NCBI GenBank assembly: GCA_047630355.1
Contig: JBLHXN010000018.1
Location: 1-43,944 of the forward strand
Source of the DNA: JANQUM01 sp047630355
Lineage (GTDB): Bacteria; Bacteroidota; Bacteroidia; Cytophagales; Spirosomataceae
Direction of reading: 5' to 3'
Length of the DNA: 43,944 bases
Part shown: in pieces, positions 16,254 through 25,634 of the stretch
Position numbering within the stretch: the stretch's first letter is position 1
Layout: each line of letters starts with the position of its first letter
The notes under the pieces: generated by a model
Seen by the model: only the letters and a program-made list of their open reading frames with translations
Database searches by the model: none
What the model was told of the DNA's origin: nothing
Translations under genes and position numbers: made by a program

Positions 16254-17882
16254 ATGAGAAAATTACTTTTTCTACTTACTTTTTTGCCGGTTACTTTATT
16301 CGCTCAACTACTCACTGATAAACCGAACAACTATACGCTCGATGATTCACTTCGGGGCAGTATCACGCCGCAGCGGGTATGGTGGAATTTACTTCATTAT
16401 AAACTGGATCTGGACGTAAAACCCGACTCTAAATATTTATCTGGTTCAAATACCATCACTTACGAAGTACTTACTTCACAGCAGGTTCTACAAATTGATC
16501 TGCAACCTCCGCTAACGATTGATAAAGTTTCGCAGGATGGCGAAGCCCTTTCTTACAAAAAAAAGGGGCAGAACGCATACATGATTACGCTTCGAAAAAA
16601 ACAGCAATCAGGAGATATAAATCAAATCAAAGTTTATTATTCAGGCTTACCAAAAGAAGCCGTACGTGCCCCGTGGGACGGTGGTGTCTCTTGGAAAAAA
16701 GACGATAACGGAAAGCATTTTGTGGCAACTTCTTGTCAGGGACTTGGAGCAAGCGTGTGGTGGCCGTGCAAAGACCACATGTATGACGAGCCCGAAGGTG
16801 GAATGGACTTGAGCGTGACCGTGCCGCAAAACCTGATGGATGTTTCAAACGGACGATTGGAGAGCGTACTACTCAATAATGATGGTACCCGCACTTATAA
16901 CTGGAAAATTACCAATCCAATCAATAATTACGGGGTAAATATTAACATAGCTGATTACGCGAAATTTTCTGAGATTTACGAAGGCGAGCGGGGTAAACTC
17001 GATATGGATTATTACGTATTATCCTACAATCTGGAAAAAGCGAAAGAGCACTTCAAAGATGCCCGTCAAATGATGGAAGCTTTCGAGTATTGGTTTGGTC
17101 CGTATCCTTTTTACGAAGACGGCTACAAGCTCGTAGAAGTGCCTTATTTAGGTATGGAACATCAAAGCTCCATCACTTACGGAAACAAATACATGAAAGG
17201 ATATTTAGGCCGCGACTTATCTGGCACGGGACAAGGCTTGAAGTGGGATTTTATCATCATTCACGAATCTGGTCACGAGTGGTTTGCCAATAATATTACC
17301 TACAAAGATATCGCCGATATGTGGATTCACGAAGGATTTACGAATTACTCCGAAAATCTATTCATCGAATACCACGAAGGCAAAGCCGCCGGACACGAGT
17401 ACATCATTGGTTGTCGCCGCAATATTGCGAATGACCGCCCGATAATTGGTGATTACGACGTTAATAAAGAAGGCTCTAAAGATATGTATTATAAAGGAGC
17501 AAATATGCTCCACACCATTCGGTATATCGTTGATAACGACGAGAAATGGCGGGCGTACCTGAGAGGACTTAATAAAGATTTTTATCATCAGACCGTCACT
17601 ACCGCAGACATAGAGCAATACTCTTCCAATTTCTTGGGAGTGGATTTGAGCAAAATATTCGATCAGTATTTACGCACAGCTAAAGTTCCTACGCTGGAAT
17701 GTAAAACCCAGAAAGGGAAAATTTCTTACCGCTGGACCAATGTAATTGAAAACTTCGATATGCCCGTTAGAGTAAGTATTGACGGTGGCGAAATGCAACT
17801 CATCACACCAACCACAATTTTTCAGGAATTGGAAGGAAAGAAACTGGAGATTGATGAGAATTTTTATGTTTTCAAGAAGTGA
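16254..17882 (+). CDS. secreted M1-family aminopeptidase
   Basis: The 542-residue protein begins with a signal peptide (MRKLLFLLTFLPVTLFAQ). The beta-rich N-terminal domain of M1 enzymes follows, then the substrate-binding motif GMEHQSSITYG in place of the classical GAMEN. The zinc site is H337-E-S-G-H341 with the third ligand E360 in WIHEGFTNY, exactly 18 residues after the HExxH. A catalytic tyrosine is probably in MYYKGANMLH. It lacks the long C-terminal helical domain of large aminopeptidases N, a common short form in Bacteroidota. It should cleave N-terminal amino acids from peptides in the periplasm or outside. No operon partner is obvious; 65 bases separate it from the kinase gene, and 44 from the esterase gene. 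Confidence 0.92.
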   Translation: MRKLLFLLTFLPVTLFAQLLTDKPNNYTLDDSLRGSITPQRVWWNLLHYKLDLDVKPDSKYLSGSNTITYEVLTSQQVLQIDLQPPLTIDKVSQDGEALSYKKKGQNAYMITLRKKQQSGDINQIKVYYSGLPKEAVRAPWDGGVSWKKDDNGKHFVATSCQGLGASVWWPCKDHMYDEPEGGMDLSVTVPQNLMDVSNGRLESVLLNNDGTRTYNWKITNPINNYGVNINIADYAKFSEIYEGERGKLDMDYYVLSYNLEKAKEHFKDARQMMEAFEYWFGPYPFYEDGYKLVEVPYLGMEHQSSITYGNKYMKGYLGRDLSGTGQGLKWDFIIIHESGHEWFANNITYKDIADMWIHEGFTNYSENLFIEYHEGKAAGHEYIIGCRRNIANDRPIIGDYDVNKEGSKDMYYKGANMLHTIRYIVDNDEKWRAYLRGLNKDFYHQTVTTADIEQYSSNFLGVDLSKIFDQYLRTAKVPTLECKTQKGKISYRWTNVIENFDMPVRVSIDGGEMQLITPTTIFQELEGKKLEIDENFYVFKK

Positions 17883-17926
17883 AAATGCTTTAACAGAAAT
17901 CTGAATACGTCTAAACTCAACCGAAG

Positions 17927-19456
17927 ATGAACCAAAAAACTTACTCTTTTATAACGCTGTTCTTGATAATCTTTCAAAGTGCGTTTGTTTACGGACAATC
18001 CACAGTGAATTTTGAAGTTACAGTTGCTGAGGAAGTTCAGAACGGTTTTCAATCAGATGGGCGGATGCTGATTTATATCTCTACCAAAAATAACAGCGAA
18101 CCTCGCTATCAATCGGGTATGGATACGGAGAGCTTTATGTTTGGAAAGAATGTTTCAAACTGGTCTGAAAGCAAACCGTTAGTTTTAAATGAGCATTCTA
18201 ACTGGACAAAAACGGGGAGCTGGGGCTTTGATAAAGTTCCCAACGGAATTTACTACGTGCAAGCAGTTTGGAATCAGAGCGGTGACAAGGAATCTCGAAG
18301 TAACGTCGCCGGAAATTTGTACAGCGAACCTATTAAAGTTATTCTTGGTGGAAGTACAAAAAACGTTTCTCTTAGGCTAAATCAAGTAATTGAGAGCCGC
18401 GAAGTGGTGGAGCATCCACTAGCTAAGACTTTCAAGATGCAGAGCGAAATTCTGACTAAATGGTGGGGGAAACCAATAACGCTGATGGCTTCTGTCTTAC
18501 TCCCAAACAGTTACGATCAGGATTCTAAAAAAGGTTATGCTGTCCGGTATAATGTAGCTGGTTACGGTGGTCGCTACACCCGCATAAATCGACTTGTGGG
18601 AAATGAAAGTTTTATGGAATGGTGGGAATCTGCCGATGCTCCGCAAATTATAACTGTCTTTCTGGACGGCGAAGGTCCATTTGGAGATAGCTATCAGTTA
18701 GATTCTGAGAATAGTGGTCCTTATGGACAAGCCCTCATTGATGAATTAATGCCGAAAATTGAGAAAGAATACGGAATAAACCCATCTCCCGAGACCCGTT
18801 TTGTAGATGGTTGTTCTACGGGTGGATGGGTGTCGTTAGCTTTGCAACTCTTCTACCCCGAAAGCTTCAACGGTTGTTGGTCATACAGTCCTGATCCCGT
18901 TAGTTTCAAAAAGATGCAATTGGTAAATGTGTACGACGATGAAAATGCCTTCTACAATAAATTTGGTTACCTGCGTCCAAGTAAGCGTAGCGTAGAAGGA
19001 GAACCAGAGTTTTCAATAAAACAGGAGATTTATTCTGAAAACGTGCAGGGAACTTCAGGTACTTATATCACTTCTGGACAACAGTGGGGAGCTTGGAATG
19101 CCTTGTACAGTCCGAAAGGTACAAATGGTTTACCCGTTCCGATTTTCGATCCGACAACGGGCGAAATAGATAAAACTGCCGCTGAAAACTGGAAAAAGTA
19201 CGACTTACTGCTGCATACCAAAAATAACTGGATGGAACTCGCTCCTAAAATTGCCGGGAAAATCAATATCTGGATGGGCGATATGGATAATTACTATTTG
19301 AATAACGCTATGCGAGATTTTGATGATTACATTAAAAGTACAACGAGCCCGAAGTCAGACGCGATAATTGAATTCTCCCCAACGAAAGGCCATTGTTCGA
19401 ATTATGGTCACCGGGAGATACTGGAACAAATAAGTATAAAGCTACAAAAAGAATAA
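17927..19456 (+). CDS. secreted alpha/beta-hydrolase, esterase-like
   Basis: The 509-residue protein starts with a signal peptide (MNQKTYSFITLFLIIFQSAFVYGQ). Residues 25-165 look like a beta-sandwich domain. The catalytic part contains the nucleophile elbow GCSTGG with S297 and a late GHCSNYGH whose histidine is the likely base. This layout fits the esterase D/feruloyl-esterase-like group (Pfam Esterase), whose members hydrolyse ester bonds in secreted carbohydrates or siderophores; the substrate here is unknown. The acid residue cannot be assigned by eye; D in MGDMDNYY is a candidate. It is read in the same direction as the upstream peptidase and converges with metF, with 53 bases between stops. 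Confidence 0.8.
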   Translation: MNQKTYSFITLFLIIFQSAFVYGQSTVNFEVTVAEEVQNGFQSDGRMLIYISTKNNSEPRYQSGMDTESFMFGKNVSNWSESKPLVLNEHSNWTKTGSWGFDKVPNGIYYVQAVWNQSGDKESRSNVAGNLYSEPIKVILGGSTKNVSLRLNQVIESREVVEHPLAKTFKMQSEILTKWWGKPITLMASVLLPNSYDQDSKKGYAVRYNVAGYGGRYTRINRLVGNESFMEWWESADAPQIITVFLDGEGPFGDSYQLDSENSGPYGQALIDELMPKIEKEYGINPSPETRFVDGCSTGGWVSLALQLFYPESFNGCWSYSPDPVSFKKMQLVNVYDDENAFYNKFGYLRPSKRSVEGEPEFSIKQEIYSENVQGTSGTYITSGQQWGAWNALYSPKGTNGLPVPIFDPTTGEIDKTAAENWKKYDLLLHTKNNWMELAPKIAGKINIWMGDMDNYYLNNAMRDFDDYIKSTTSPKSDAIIEFSPTKGHCSNYGHREILEQISIKLQKE

Positions 19457-19509
19457 CCGTAAATTCTGCTAAGTTCTCTGTCTTTTTCGCTGATTTTGTT
19501 TCCTGCAAC

Positions 19510-20469
19510 TCAAAAAATTTGCTTCGCTACTGCCATTGTGGTGGTAGATTTACTCATGGTATAAAAGTGCAATGCCGGAACGCCAAAATCAATTAACTCT
19601 TTGCATTGTTGTACACACCACTCAATTCCGATCTCACGAGTATCCGAGTTGTTTTTTGTTTTTTCAACCGCGTTTCGTAAATCGTCAGGCATATTGAGAA
19701 AGAAAATATCAGGTAAAATCTGGAGCTGCTTTTTAGTAGCCAAAACTTTTAGACCGGGTATAATCGGAATATTTATTCCGGCGGCTTTACACTTGTTTAC
19801 AAAATCAAAATATTGCTGATTTTCAAAGAACATTTGGGTTACAACATAATCGGCTCCGGCGTCAACTTTCTTCTTTAAATTTTCTAAATCGAAGTCCATA
19901 GTGTCTGCCTCAAAGTGCTTTTCAGGATAACCCGCCACACCGACGCAAAAATTGCTCTTATTGAGATAATCAGCGTTGTCGTGAAGATAAACGCCTTTGT
20001 TCATGTCTGCTACTTGTTCTACCAAATCACAAGCGTAGGAGTGCCCTTCTTTTTTCGGCTTGAAAAAATTATAAGGTTTTGCGGTATCGCCACGCAGGGC
20101 GAGCAAGTTCTCGATTCCTAAATAATTCAAGTCAATCAATAAGTCTTCGGTAGCATCTTTTGTAAAGCCACCGCACAAAATATGTGGCACGGGGTCCACG
20201 TCAAACTTGTGCATAATTGCCGAACAAATACCCACCGTACCGGGGCGTTTCCGGGTTCGCACCTCTTTAATAGATCCGTCCGGCATTTTCTTCATAAAGT
20301 ACTCTTCCCGGTGATAAGTCACATCAATAAATGGGGGTTTCAATTCCATCATTGGCTCGATACCGTCCAATAATTCATCGATTTTCGTTCCTTTAGCGGG
20401 CGGAATAATCTCGATGGAGAATAAAGGTTTTCCGTTGGCGTTCTTGATGTGTTCGGTAACTCTGGGCAT
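19510..20469 (-). CDS. metF: methylenetetrahydrofolate reductase
   Basis: This 319-residue protein reduces 5,10-methylenetetrahydrofolate to 5-methyltetrahydrofolate, the methyl donor for methionine synthesis, using FAD. The opening KPLFSIEIIPPAKGTKIDEL contains the catalytic glutamate region of MTHFR, followed by FIDVTYHRE (the conserved TYH), NLLALRGDT, the FAD-binding GYPEKH with DYVVTQMFF, and a late GVPALHFYTMSKS. Length and motif order match bacterial MetF. The ATG at 20469 is well placed. The gene stands alone in this orientation; no S-adenosylmethionine or cobalamin riboswitch was recognised in the 131 bases upstream, which it shares with the divergent 20601 gene. Confidence 0.95.
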   Translation of the reverse strand: MPRVTEHIKNANGKPLFSIEIIPPAKGTKIDELLDGIEPMMELKPPFIDVTYHREEYFMKKMPDGSIKEVRTRKRPGTVGICSAIMHKFDVDPVPHILCGGFTKDATEDLLIDLNYLGIENLLALRGDTAKPYNFFKPKKEGHSYACDLVEQVADMNKGVYLHDNADYLNKSNFCVGVAGYPEKHFEADTMDFDLENLKKKVDAGADYVVTQMFFENQQYFDFVNKCKAAGINIPIIPGLKVLATKKQLQILPDIFFLNMPDDLRNAVEKTKNNSDTREIGIEWCVQQCKELIDFGVPALHFYTMSKSTTTMAVAKQIF

Positions 20470-20524
20470 TTAATTTTCTTTTGAGAATTCAAATCTAACC
20501 TTCAAATCAGTTTTGATAAAGGTT

Positions 20525-20558
20525 TTGTTACGGCTTTTCTTTTTTTTACCTAACTTTA
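20525..20558 (+). promoter_or_regulatory. possible Bacteroidota sigma-A promoter for the 20601 gene
   Basis: TTG at 20525-20527 and TAACTTTA at 20551-20558 approximate the TTG and TAnnTTTG elements described for Bacteroidota, with a spacer of 23 bases at the long end of the known range. The -7 element lacks the final G of TTTG. It lies 42 bases before the ATG at 20601. Confidence 0.4.
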
Positions 20559-20600
20559 GATAAATTATCTATTTTACTAACAAATTTTACTTCAAAACAG

Positions 20601-21461
20601 ATGAAAAAACTATCTCTATTGTTCATGTTTATACTGGTTGCCTTTGCAGGGTTCAGTCAGGATGCAGCAAAGCTTAAAAATTATGTAGGAACTTATGATA
20701 TCGAGGGTGGACCAATTTATGAGGTCAAGGTCATGGTGAAAGACGGGAAACTTTACGGTTCCTCTGATCAGGGCGAGGCAGCACTCACTAAAATGGAAAT
20801 GGCGGATGCTTTTACTATTGAAGGCTACGACGGAACCGTTAAATTCAAAAGAGAAGGTGATATCGTGAAATCAATGACGATGAATATTCAGGGACAAGAA
20901 ATGATGGGAATGCGTAAAATGCCTTCTGCGGATGACTTTGCTGGAACTTATACGTTTCAGAATGCTCCTTTTTTAGAAATGATGGTAACGTCTGAGGATG
21001 GTTCAGTACAGGTAGAAGTAGCAGATATTGGTAAAGGGCCTGTTGAGTTTACCAGTAATCTGGACGAATTTTACGAGCCAAATTACAGCAGCACCATGAC
21101 TTTCAAGAGAAACGAAGCGGGCGAAGTTGAAAAAGTAGTAGTAATGGCCCAAGGCTCTGAAATGACCGGAACAAAGGTCATGGAGAAAGAAGCTGCTCCA
21201 ATGGAAGAATACCTCGGAACTTTCACTTTTGATTCTGCTCCTTTTGGTGAGTTAATTGTAACGATGAAAGATGGGAAATTACACGGGAATGCCGTGGGAC
21301 AAGGCGAGGCTGCTATGAACCCAACTGATAATGCTGATGAATTTGAAATTGAAGGTTACGACGGAACTGCTACTTACGTACGGAACGCCGATGGCAATAT
21401 TTCGAACATATCTTTGCTTATCCAAGGCTCGGAAATGAAAGGAAAGAAGAAAGCGGAATGA
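20601..21461 (+). CDS. secreted protein of three DUF3471-like lipocalin repeats
   Basis: After a signal peptide (MKKLSLLFMFILVAFAGFSQ), the 286-residue protein is built of three repeats of about 85 residues. They start at LKNYVGTYDIEGGPIYE, FAGTYTFQNAPFLEMMV and EYLGTFTFDSAPFGELIV. Each carries a phrase like DGKLYG or DGKLHG (SEDGSVQ in repeat 2) and ends QGQEMMG, QGSEMTG or QGSEMKG. Repeats one and three keep EGYDGT; the middle repeat has EPNYSST at that place. The pattern resembles the small barrel often attached to serine hydrolases (DUF3471), but no hydrolase domain is present. Function is unknown; ligand binding in the periplasm is possible. It is a single-gene unit with its own promoter candidate and a strong terminator. 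Confidence 0.78.
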   Translation: MKKLSLLFMFILVAFAGFSQDAAKLKNYVGTYDIEGGPIYEVKVMVKDGKLYGSSDQGEAALTKMEMADAFTIEGYDGTVKFKREGDIVKSMTMNIQGQEMMGMRKMPSADDFAGTYTFQNAPFLEMMVTSEDGSVQVEVADIGKGPVEFTSNLDEFYEPNYSSTMTFKRNEAGEVEKVVVMAQGSEMTGTKVMEKEAAPMEEYLGTFTFDSAPFGELIVTMKDGKLHGNAVGQGEAAMNPTDNADEFEIEGYDGTATYVRNADGNISNISLLIQGSEMKGKKKAE

Positions 21462-21480
21462 TATTTTCGATTTCGATCAT

Positions 21481-21518
21481 AAAAAAAGTTGGAACGCATA
21501 TGTGTTCCGACTTTTTTT
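21481..21518. terminator. bidirectional intrinsic terminator
   Basis: AAAAAAAGTTGGAAC (21481-21495) pairs with GTTCCGACTTTTTTT (21504-21518) with one G-U/A-C-type mismatch and an eight-base loop. The T-run in both directions lets it stop transcription of the 20601 gene and of the convergent GH3-family gene. Confidence 0.9.
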
Positions 21519-21532
21519 GTGTCGTTAAAAAC

Positions 21533-23056
21533 TCAAGTTGTTTCTAACATCAACAGAATATCTTCCACAAATTCTCGCGAGTTACTCAGCCGTGGTACTT
21601 TGTTTTGCCCACCAAGCTTTCCTCGTTTTTCCATCCATTTATAAAACGTTCCCTGAGTCACAAAGTGCACTTTTGGTGCATCAAGAGCAGCATCATTTTT
21701 ACGTTTAGCATCGTAATCGGAGTTAACTTCCCGCAACGTATTATCGAGTGCTTCAATAAAGGTACGCTCATCGTTTGGTAATTTGAGACATTCAATAATC
21801 CACTCGTGACCGCCTTTTGATTTACTTTGCATGAAAATTGGGGCGGCAGTGAAATCAGAAATAGTTGCCCCAGAAATTTTGCAAGCTTTTTCAATTGCCG
21901 CTTCGGCGTTTTCAATGATAACTTCTTCGCCAAAAGCATTAATAAAATGCTTCGTGCGTCCGCTAATTTTTAGCCTGAAAGGATACTTATTCGTAAATCG
22001 AATGGTATCACCTATCTTGTACCGCCACAACCCAGCATTTGTAGTGATTATCATGGCGTAACTGATACCGATTTCAACTTCGTCCAAAGTCAATGTTTTT
22101 GGGTTCTCTTTTTCCCATTCTGACATCGGCATGAATTCATAAAAAATCCCGTAGTCGAGCATCAGCAGCATTTCCCCGTCTGAAGAAAGTACGTCCTGAA
22201 TAGCGAAGAAACCTTCAGAAGCGTTGTAGGTTTCCATGTAGTGCACGTCCGGCGATGGGAAAAATTCGGTTTTGAAAAGTTCACGATAAGGCGTGAATGA
22301 AACCGCACCGTGTACGAAAACTTCAAAGTTCGGCCAGATTTCAAGCATACTCGAAATTCCTTTTCGCTTCATAATATTTTCTAATAAAACTACGCACCAA
22401 GTGGGCACGCCGAGGAGGGAAGTAATGTTCTCACCAGAGCATTCTTCAATCATTCGTTCCATTTTTTCCTCCCAGTTTTCTAATAATGCCACTTCCAGTG
22501 AAGGAGACCGGACGTACTGTGCCCAAGTGGGTAAATTTTCCATAATCACTGCGGAAACATCACCTACTCTTGACAGTTTATTAAAAGGGTTTTCCCGCAA
22601 TGAACCACCGATCGAAAGTCCTTTTCCATCAAAAATTCCGGATTCGGGGTAATTTTCAAAGTATAGCGTCAACAAATCTTTGCCACCGCGATAATGACAG
22701 TTTTCGAGCGATTCTTCCGTAACCGGAATGTATTTACTCCGTGAATTTGTGGTTCCGGAAGAAACGGAGAACCAACTTGTTTCGGTTGGCCATAATACGT
22801 TCTGTTCGCCTTTTAAAGAGCGTTCTATATAAGGGTAAAGGTCTTCGTAGGTTGAAACAGGAACGGCCTCCTGAAATTCGGAAATGCTCTGAATGAGGTT
22901 GAGCTTATTGTCATTCCCCCATTTTGTTTGTTTGCCGTGTTCTATCAAGTCGTCAAAGACATCTTTCTGAGCTTCGATTGGGAAAGCTTGAAAGTCTGCG
23001 ATTCGGCTGGCTCGCCGTTTTATAAAAAAAGAAATTACGTCGTTTATTATGCTCAC
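21533..23056 (-). CDS. GH3 auxin-responsive promoter family protein (acyl-adenylating superfamily)
   Basis: The 507-residue protein has the GH3-family signature SSGTTNSRSKYIPVT near residue 100, which is the ATP/phosphate-binding loop of adenylating enzymes. Later come HYMETYNASEGFFAIQ, then GLWRYKIGDTIRFT and ISGRTKHFINAFGEE, matching the A5, A7 and A8-like motifs. Plant GH3 enzymes join amino acids to carboxylic-acid hormones; bacterial members are widespread in Bacteroidota but their substrates are not generally known. The start is a GTG at 23056; no better ATG gives the conserved N terminus. The next gene upstream on the same strand (GDPD) ends 35 bases earlier, so the two may be co-transcribed. 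Confidence 0.9.
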   Translation of the reverse strand: MSIINDVISFFIKRRASRIADFQAFPIEAQKDVFDDLIEHGKQTKWGNDNKLNLIQSISEFQEAVPVSTYEDLYPYIERSLKGEQNVLWPTETSWFSVSSGTTNSRSKYIPVTEESLENCHYRGGKDLLTLYFENYPESGIFDGKGLSIGGSLRENPFNKLSRVGDVSAVIMENLPTWAQYVRSPSLEVALLENWEEKMERMIEECSGENITSLLGVPTWCVVLLENIMKRKGISSMLEIWPNFEVFVHGAVSFTPYRELFKTEFFPSPDVHYMETYNASEGFFAIQDVLSSDGEMLLMLDYGIFYEFMPMSEWEKENPKTLTLDEVEIGISYAMIITTNAGLWRYKIGDTIRFTNKYPFRLKISGRTKHFINAFGEEVIIENAEAAIEKACKISGATISDFTAAPIFMQSKSKGGHEWIIECLKLPNDERTFIEALDNTLREVNSDYDAKRKNDAALDAPKVHFVTQGTFYKWMEKRGKLGGQNKVPRLSNSREFVEDILLMLETT

Positions 23057-23091
23057 TGAGTGGTTTGTTTTTTTGTTTAGGGAGTAAAATA

Positions 23092-24000
23092 TTATTCCAT
23101 AATCCCTTTTGCCCGGTTGGGATAATCCGTGATCAGTCCGTCACATCCCATTTTCTTGATGGCAATCATATCGCTGACTTCATTGACAGTCCACGGAATT
23201 ACTCGAATTTTTTTTTCGTGAAGTTCTTTCACAACTTGTTCATTCAACATCTTATAATAGGGACTCCAAACGTCTGGTCTGAATCCAAGAAGTTGCAAAT
23301 TATACGTTACATCATTATTGTCCATTGGTTCTATTAGAGCCGATAAAGAGACTTTAGGGTAGTTATTTGACACTATTTCACGATTCCAATGTTTGAGAAT
23401 ATTATAATCGAAACTCTGAATGGTCACTCTTTCTGGGGGAAGTTTCTTAGAAATTATCCGTTCAACTAAATCTGAAAACTCCGCAACTTCTGGTTGCGAA
23501 ATATTATATTCTTCAACCAAACTTTTCAATTCTACATTATACTTTAAGGGCTCGAGACCTTTCTTTCTTGCGTATTTCTCAATAGCCCTGATAGTTTTTT
23601 TTAATAATGGTTTGTGTACGGCTATTTTTTGTTGCTCTGGGAAAATTGCGTTTCCCCGTTTTCCAACGTCGTACTTTTTGACTATTTTATAGTTCATCTC
23701 GTAGATATTTCCTTGGGTTTCTTCCGTCGCTGATTCGCCGTTGGGCAATGTTGAAATCAGCGGGTTGAAATAGGGTTCGTGCGAAACAATAACTTTCCGG
23801 TCTTTACTGATTACTACGTCAAATTCAATGGTGTCAACACCTTCGTCAATCGCCCTTAGAAAGGCAGGAATCGTATTTTCGGGCATCAAACCTCTGGAAC
23901 CACGATGTCCCTGAATTTCGAAATCTCGTGTTTGTGCGTTTGTTTGCATTGCGAGTTGAATGAGTAAAAAACAAACCGAAAAAGGTTTTAATAAGTGCAT
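23092..24000 (-). CDS. secreted glycerophosphodiester phosphodiesterase
   Basis: This 302-residue protein has a signal peptide ending near MQTNAQ and hydrolyses glycerophosphodiesters to glycerol-3-phosphate and an alcohol. The catalytic set is easy to see: H32-R33 in GHRGSRGLMPENT, E59 and D61 in DTIEFDVVIS, and H74 in VSHEP. Near the C terminus PWTVNE and GCDGLITDYP complete the GDPD barrel. The length fits periplasmic UgpQ/GlpQ-like enzymes. The ATG is the last triplet before the asnS promoter region at 24001-24150. It probably forms a short operon with the downstream GH3-family gene. Confidence 0.93.
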   Translation of the reverse strand: MHLLKPFSVCFLLIQLAMQTNAQTRDFEIQGHRGSRGLMPENTIPAFLRAIDEGVDTIEFDVVISKDRKVIVSHEPYFNPLISTLPNGESATEETQGNIYEMNYKIVKKYDVGKRGNAIFPEQQKIAVHKPLLKKTIRAIEKYARKKGLEPLKYNVELKSLVEEYNISQPEVAEFSDLVERIISKKLPPERVTIQSFDYNILKHWNREIVSNNYPKVSLSALIEPMDNNDVTYNLQLLGFRPDVWSPYYKMLNEQVVKELHEKKIRVIPWTVNEVSDMIAIKKMGCDGLITDYPNRAKGIME

Positions 24001-24096
24001 TGAGATGTATGGTTTACTGGAAATAAAGCAACTTTATTGAACGATACTTAACAAAATCTTGCCGTAAATTTATTCGATTCCAAGTCTTAAAATACG

Positions 24097-24104
24097 TACT
24101 TTTG
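24097..24104 (+). promoter_or_regulatory. Bacteroidota -7 element upstream of asnS
   Basis: TACTTTTG matches TAnnTTTG exactly and lies 46 bases before the ATG of asnS. No TTG is found 17-23 bases further upstream, so only half of the promoter is supported. Confidence 0.45.
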
Positions 24105-24150
24105 CCATTTATTTAGAAAAATAAACATTTAGATTTTATAAGAAACTCCC

Positions 24151-25578
24151 ATGCAGATTAAACAGTTGCTCCAGCAAAAACCTAATAATCAAGCTGTTAT
24201 CGTAAAAGGTTGGGTACGAACCAAGCGTGGTCAGGCCGCCTTATCTTTTGTCAGCTTGAACGATGGTTCCACCATTCATAATATACAAGTAGTAGTAGAC
24301 GCTGAAAAAATCCCAGCCGAAACTACGAAACTAATGACTACCGGAGCGTGCGTAGCCGTGGAAGGAAAGTTGGTAGAATCAACCGGAAGCGGTCAGGCGG
24401 TGGAAATAGTTGCTGAAAATGTAACTATTTATGGAGTTGCTGATGAGACTTTCCCGATTCAGCCGAAGAAACACAGCATGGAGTTTTTACGGGAAAAAGC
24501 TCACTTGCGTTTCCGCACGAGTACTTTTGGAGCGGTTTTCAGAATTCGACACACGTTGCAATACGCCGTGCATAAATTCTACCATGACCGTGGGTTCTTT
24601 AATTTGCACACGCCCATTATCACGTCTTCTGATGCCGAAGGGGCGGGAGAGATGTTTCACGTCACAACGTTTGATATAAAGAATCCTCCGAAAACTGAAA
24701 ACGGAGATATAGATTATTCAAAAGATTTCTTTGACCGTCAAACGGCTTTGACCGTTTCGGGTCAACTTGAAGGTGAACTTGGAGCGTTGGCTTTGTCAAA
24801 AGTTTACACGTTCGGTCCAACTTTTAGAGCAGAAAATTCAAATACTACTCGTCATTTGGCTGAGTTTTGGATGATTGAACCCGAAATGGCGTTTCACGAT
24901 TTAAAAGACAATATGGATTTGGCGGAAGAATTTATCCGTGAAGTCGTAAAATATGCTCTTGAAAATTGCCAAGACGATTTAGACTTTTTGGAAAAACGCT
25001 TGTTGGACGAAGAGAAATCAAAGCCGCAAAACGAACGCAGCGAAAGAGCATTGCTCGAAAAATTGCAATTTATCGTGGACAATGATTTTGAACGAGTAAC
25101 GTACACCGAGGCAATTGATATTTTAGTAAATTCGAAGCACAATAAGAAGAAGAAATTCAAGTTTCCGGTAGAGTGGGGAGTTGACTTACAATCTGAGCAC
25201 GAACGCTATTTAGTAGAAAAGCATTTTGAAAAGCCCGTTATTCTGACCGATTATCCGAAAGGCATCAAGGCGTTTTACATGAAGCAAAACCCTGACGGCA
25301 AAACCGTTGCGGCGATGGATGTTTTGTTTCCCGGAATCGGTGAAATGATTGGTGGTTCGCAGCGGGAAGATGATTACGAAAAACTGCTTGCCCGCACAAA
25401 AGAAGTAGGTATTGACCCCGAAGAAATCTGGTGGTATTTTGACACCCGTAAATTTGGCTCTGCTCCGCACGCTGGATTTGGCTTAGGCTTTGAGCGGTTA
25501 GTTCAGTTCGTAACCGGAATGGGAAATATCCGCGACGTAATTCCTTTCCCAAGAACTCCGGGAAATGCTGAGTTTTAA
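24151..25578 (+). CDS. asnS: asparaginyl-tRNA synthetase
   Basis: This 475-residue class II enzyme charges tRNA-Asn with asparagine. An OB-fold anticodon-binding domain occupies residues 1-105 (VKGWVRTKRGQAALSFVSLN). Class II motif 2 is seen as GPTFRAENSNTTRHLAEFWM, and motif 3 as GFGLGFERLVQF near the C terminus. Motif 1 is in the HKFYHDRGFFNLHTPIITSS region. MEPEMAF-type residues (IEPEMAFHDLKD) distinguish it from AspRS and agree with AsnRS. The length is normal, and the insert at about residues 275-330 is charged and helical, as in other Bacteroidota. It appears to be a single gene preceded by its own promoter element. Confidence 0.97.
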   Translation: MQIKQLLQQKPNNQAVIVKGWVRTKRGQAALSFVSLNDGSTIHNIQVVVDAEKIPAETTKLMTTGACVAVEGKLVESTGSGQAVEIVAENVTIYGVADETFPIQPKKHSMEFLREKAHLRFRTSTFGAVFRIRHTLQYAVHKFYHDRGFFNLHTPIITSSDAEGAGEMFHVTTFDIKNPPKTENGDIDYSKDFFDRQTALTVSGQLEGELGALALSKVYTFGPTFRAENSNTTRHLAEFWMIEPEMAFHDLKDNMDLAEEFIREVVKYALENCQDDLDFLEKRLLDEEKSKPQNERSERALLEKLQFIVDNDFERVTYTEAIDILVNSKHNKKKKFKFPVEWGVDLQSEHERYLVEKHFEKPVILTDYPKGIKAFYMKQNPDGKTVAAMDVLFPGIGEMIGGSQREDDYEKLLARTKEVGIDPEEIWWYFDTRKFGSAPHAGFGLGFERLVQFVTGMGNIRDVIPFPRTPGNAEF

Positions 25579-25593
25579 AAATACATAGAATGA

Positions 25594-25612
25594 CCAATGT
25601 TCAATATCCAAG
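25594..25612. repeat. left flanking inverted repeat of the four-helix-bundle gene
   Basis: CCAATGTTCAATATCCAAG lies 22 bases before the broken four-helix-bundle gene. Its reverse complement, CTTGGATATTGAACATTGG, recurs imperfectly after that gene at 26008-26044. The AT-rich words TTGAATATTG and CATTGAACATT are shared by both arms. Confidence 0.55.
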
Positions 25613-25634
25613 TTTAAACGTCAATATCTGAACA

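Noticed and set aside
22293..22652. A 119-residue plus-strand frame inside the GH3-family gene
   Set aside because: Antisense to conserved GH3 motifs; no independent support.
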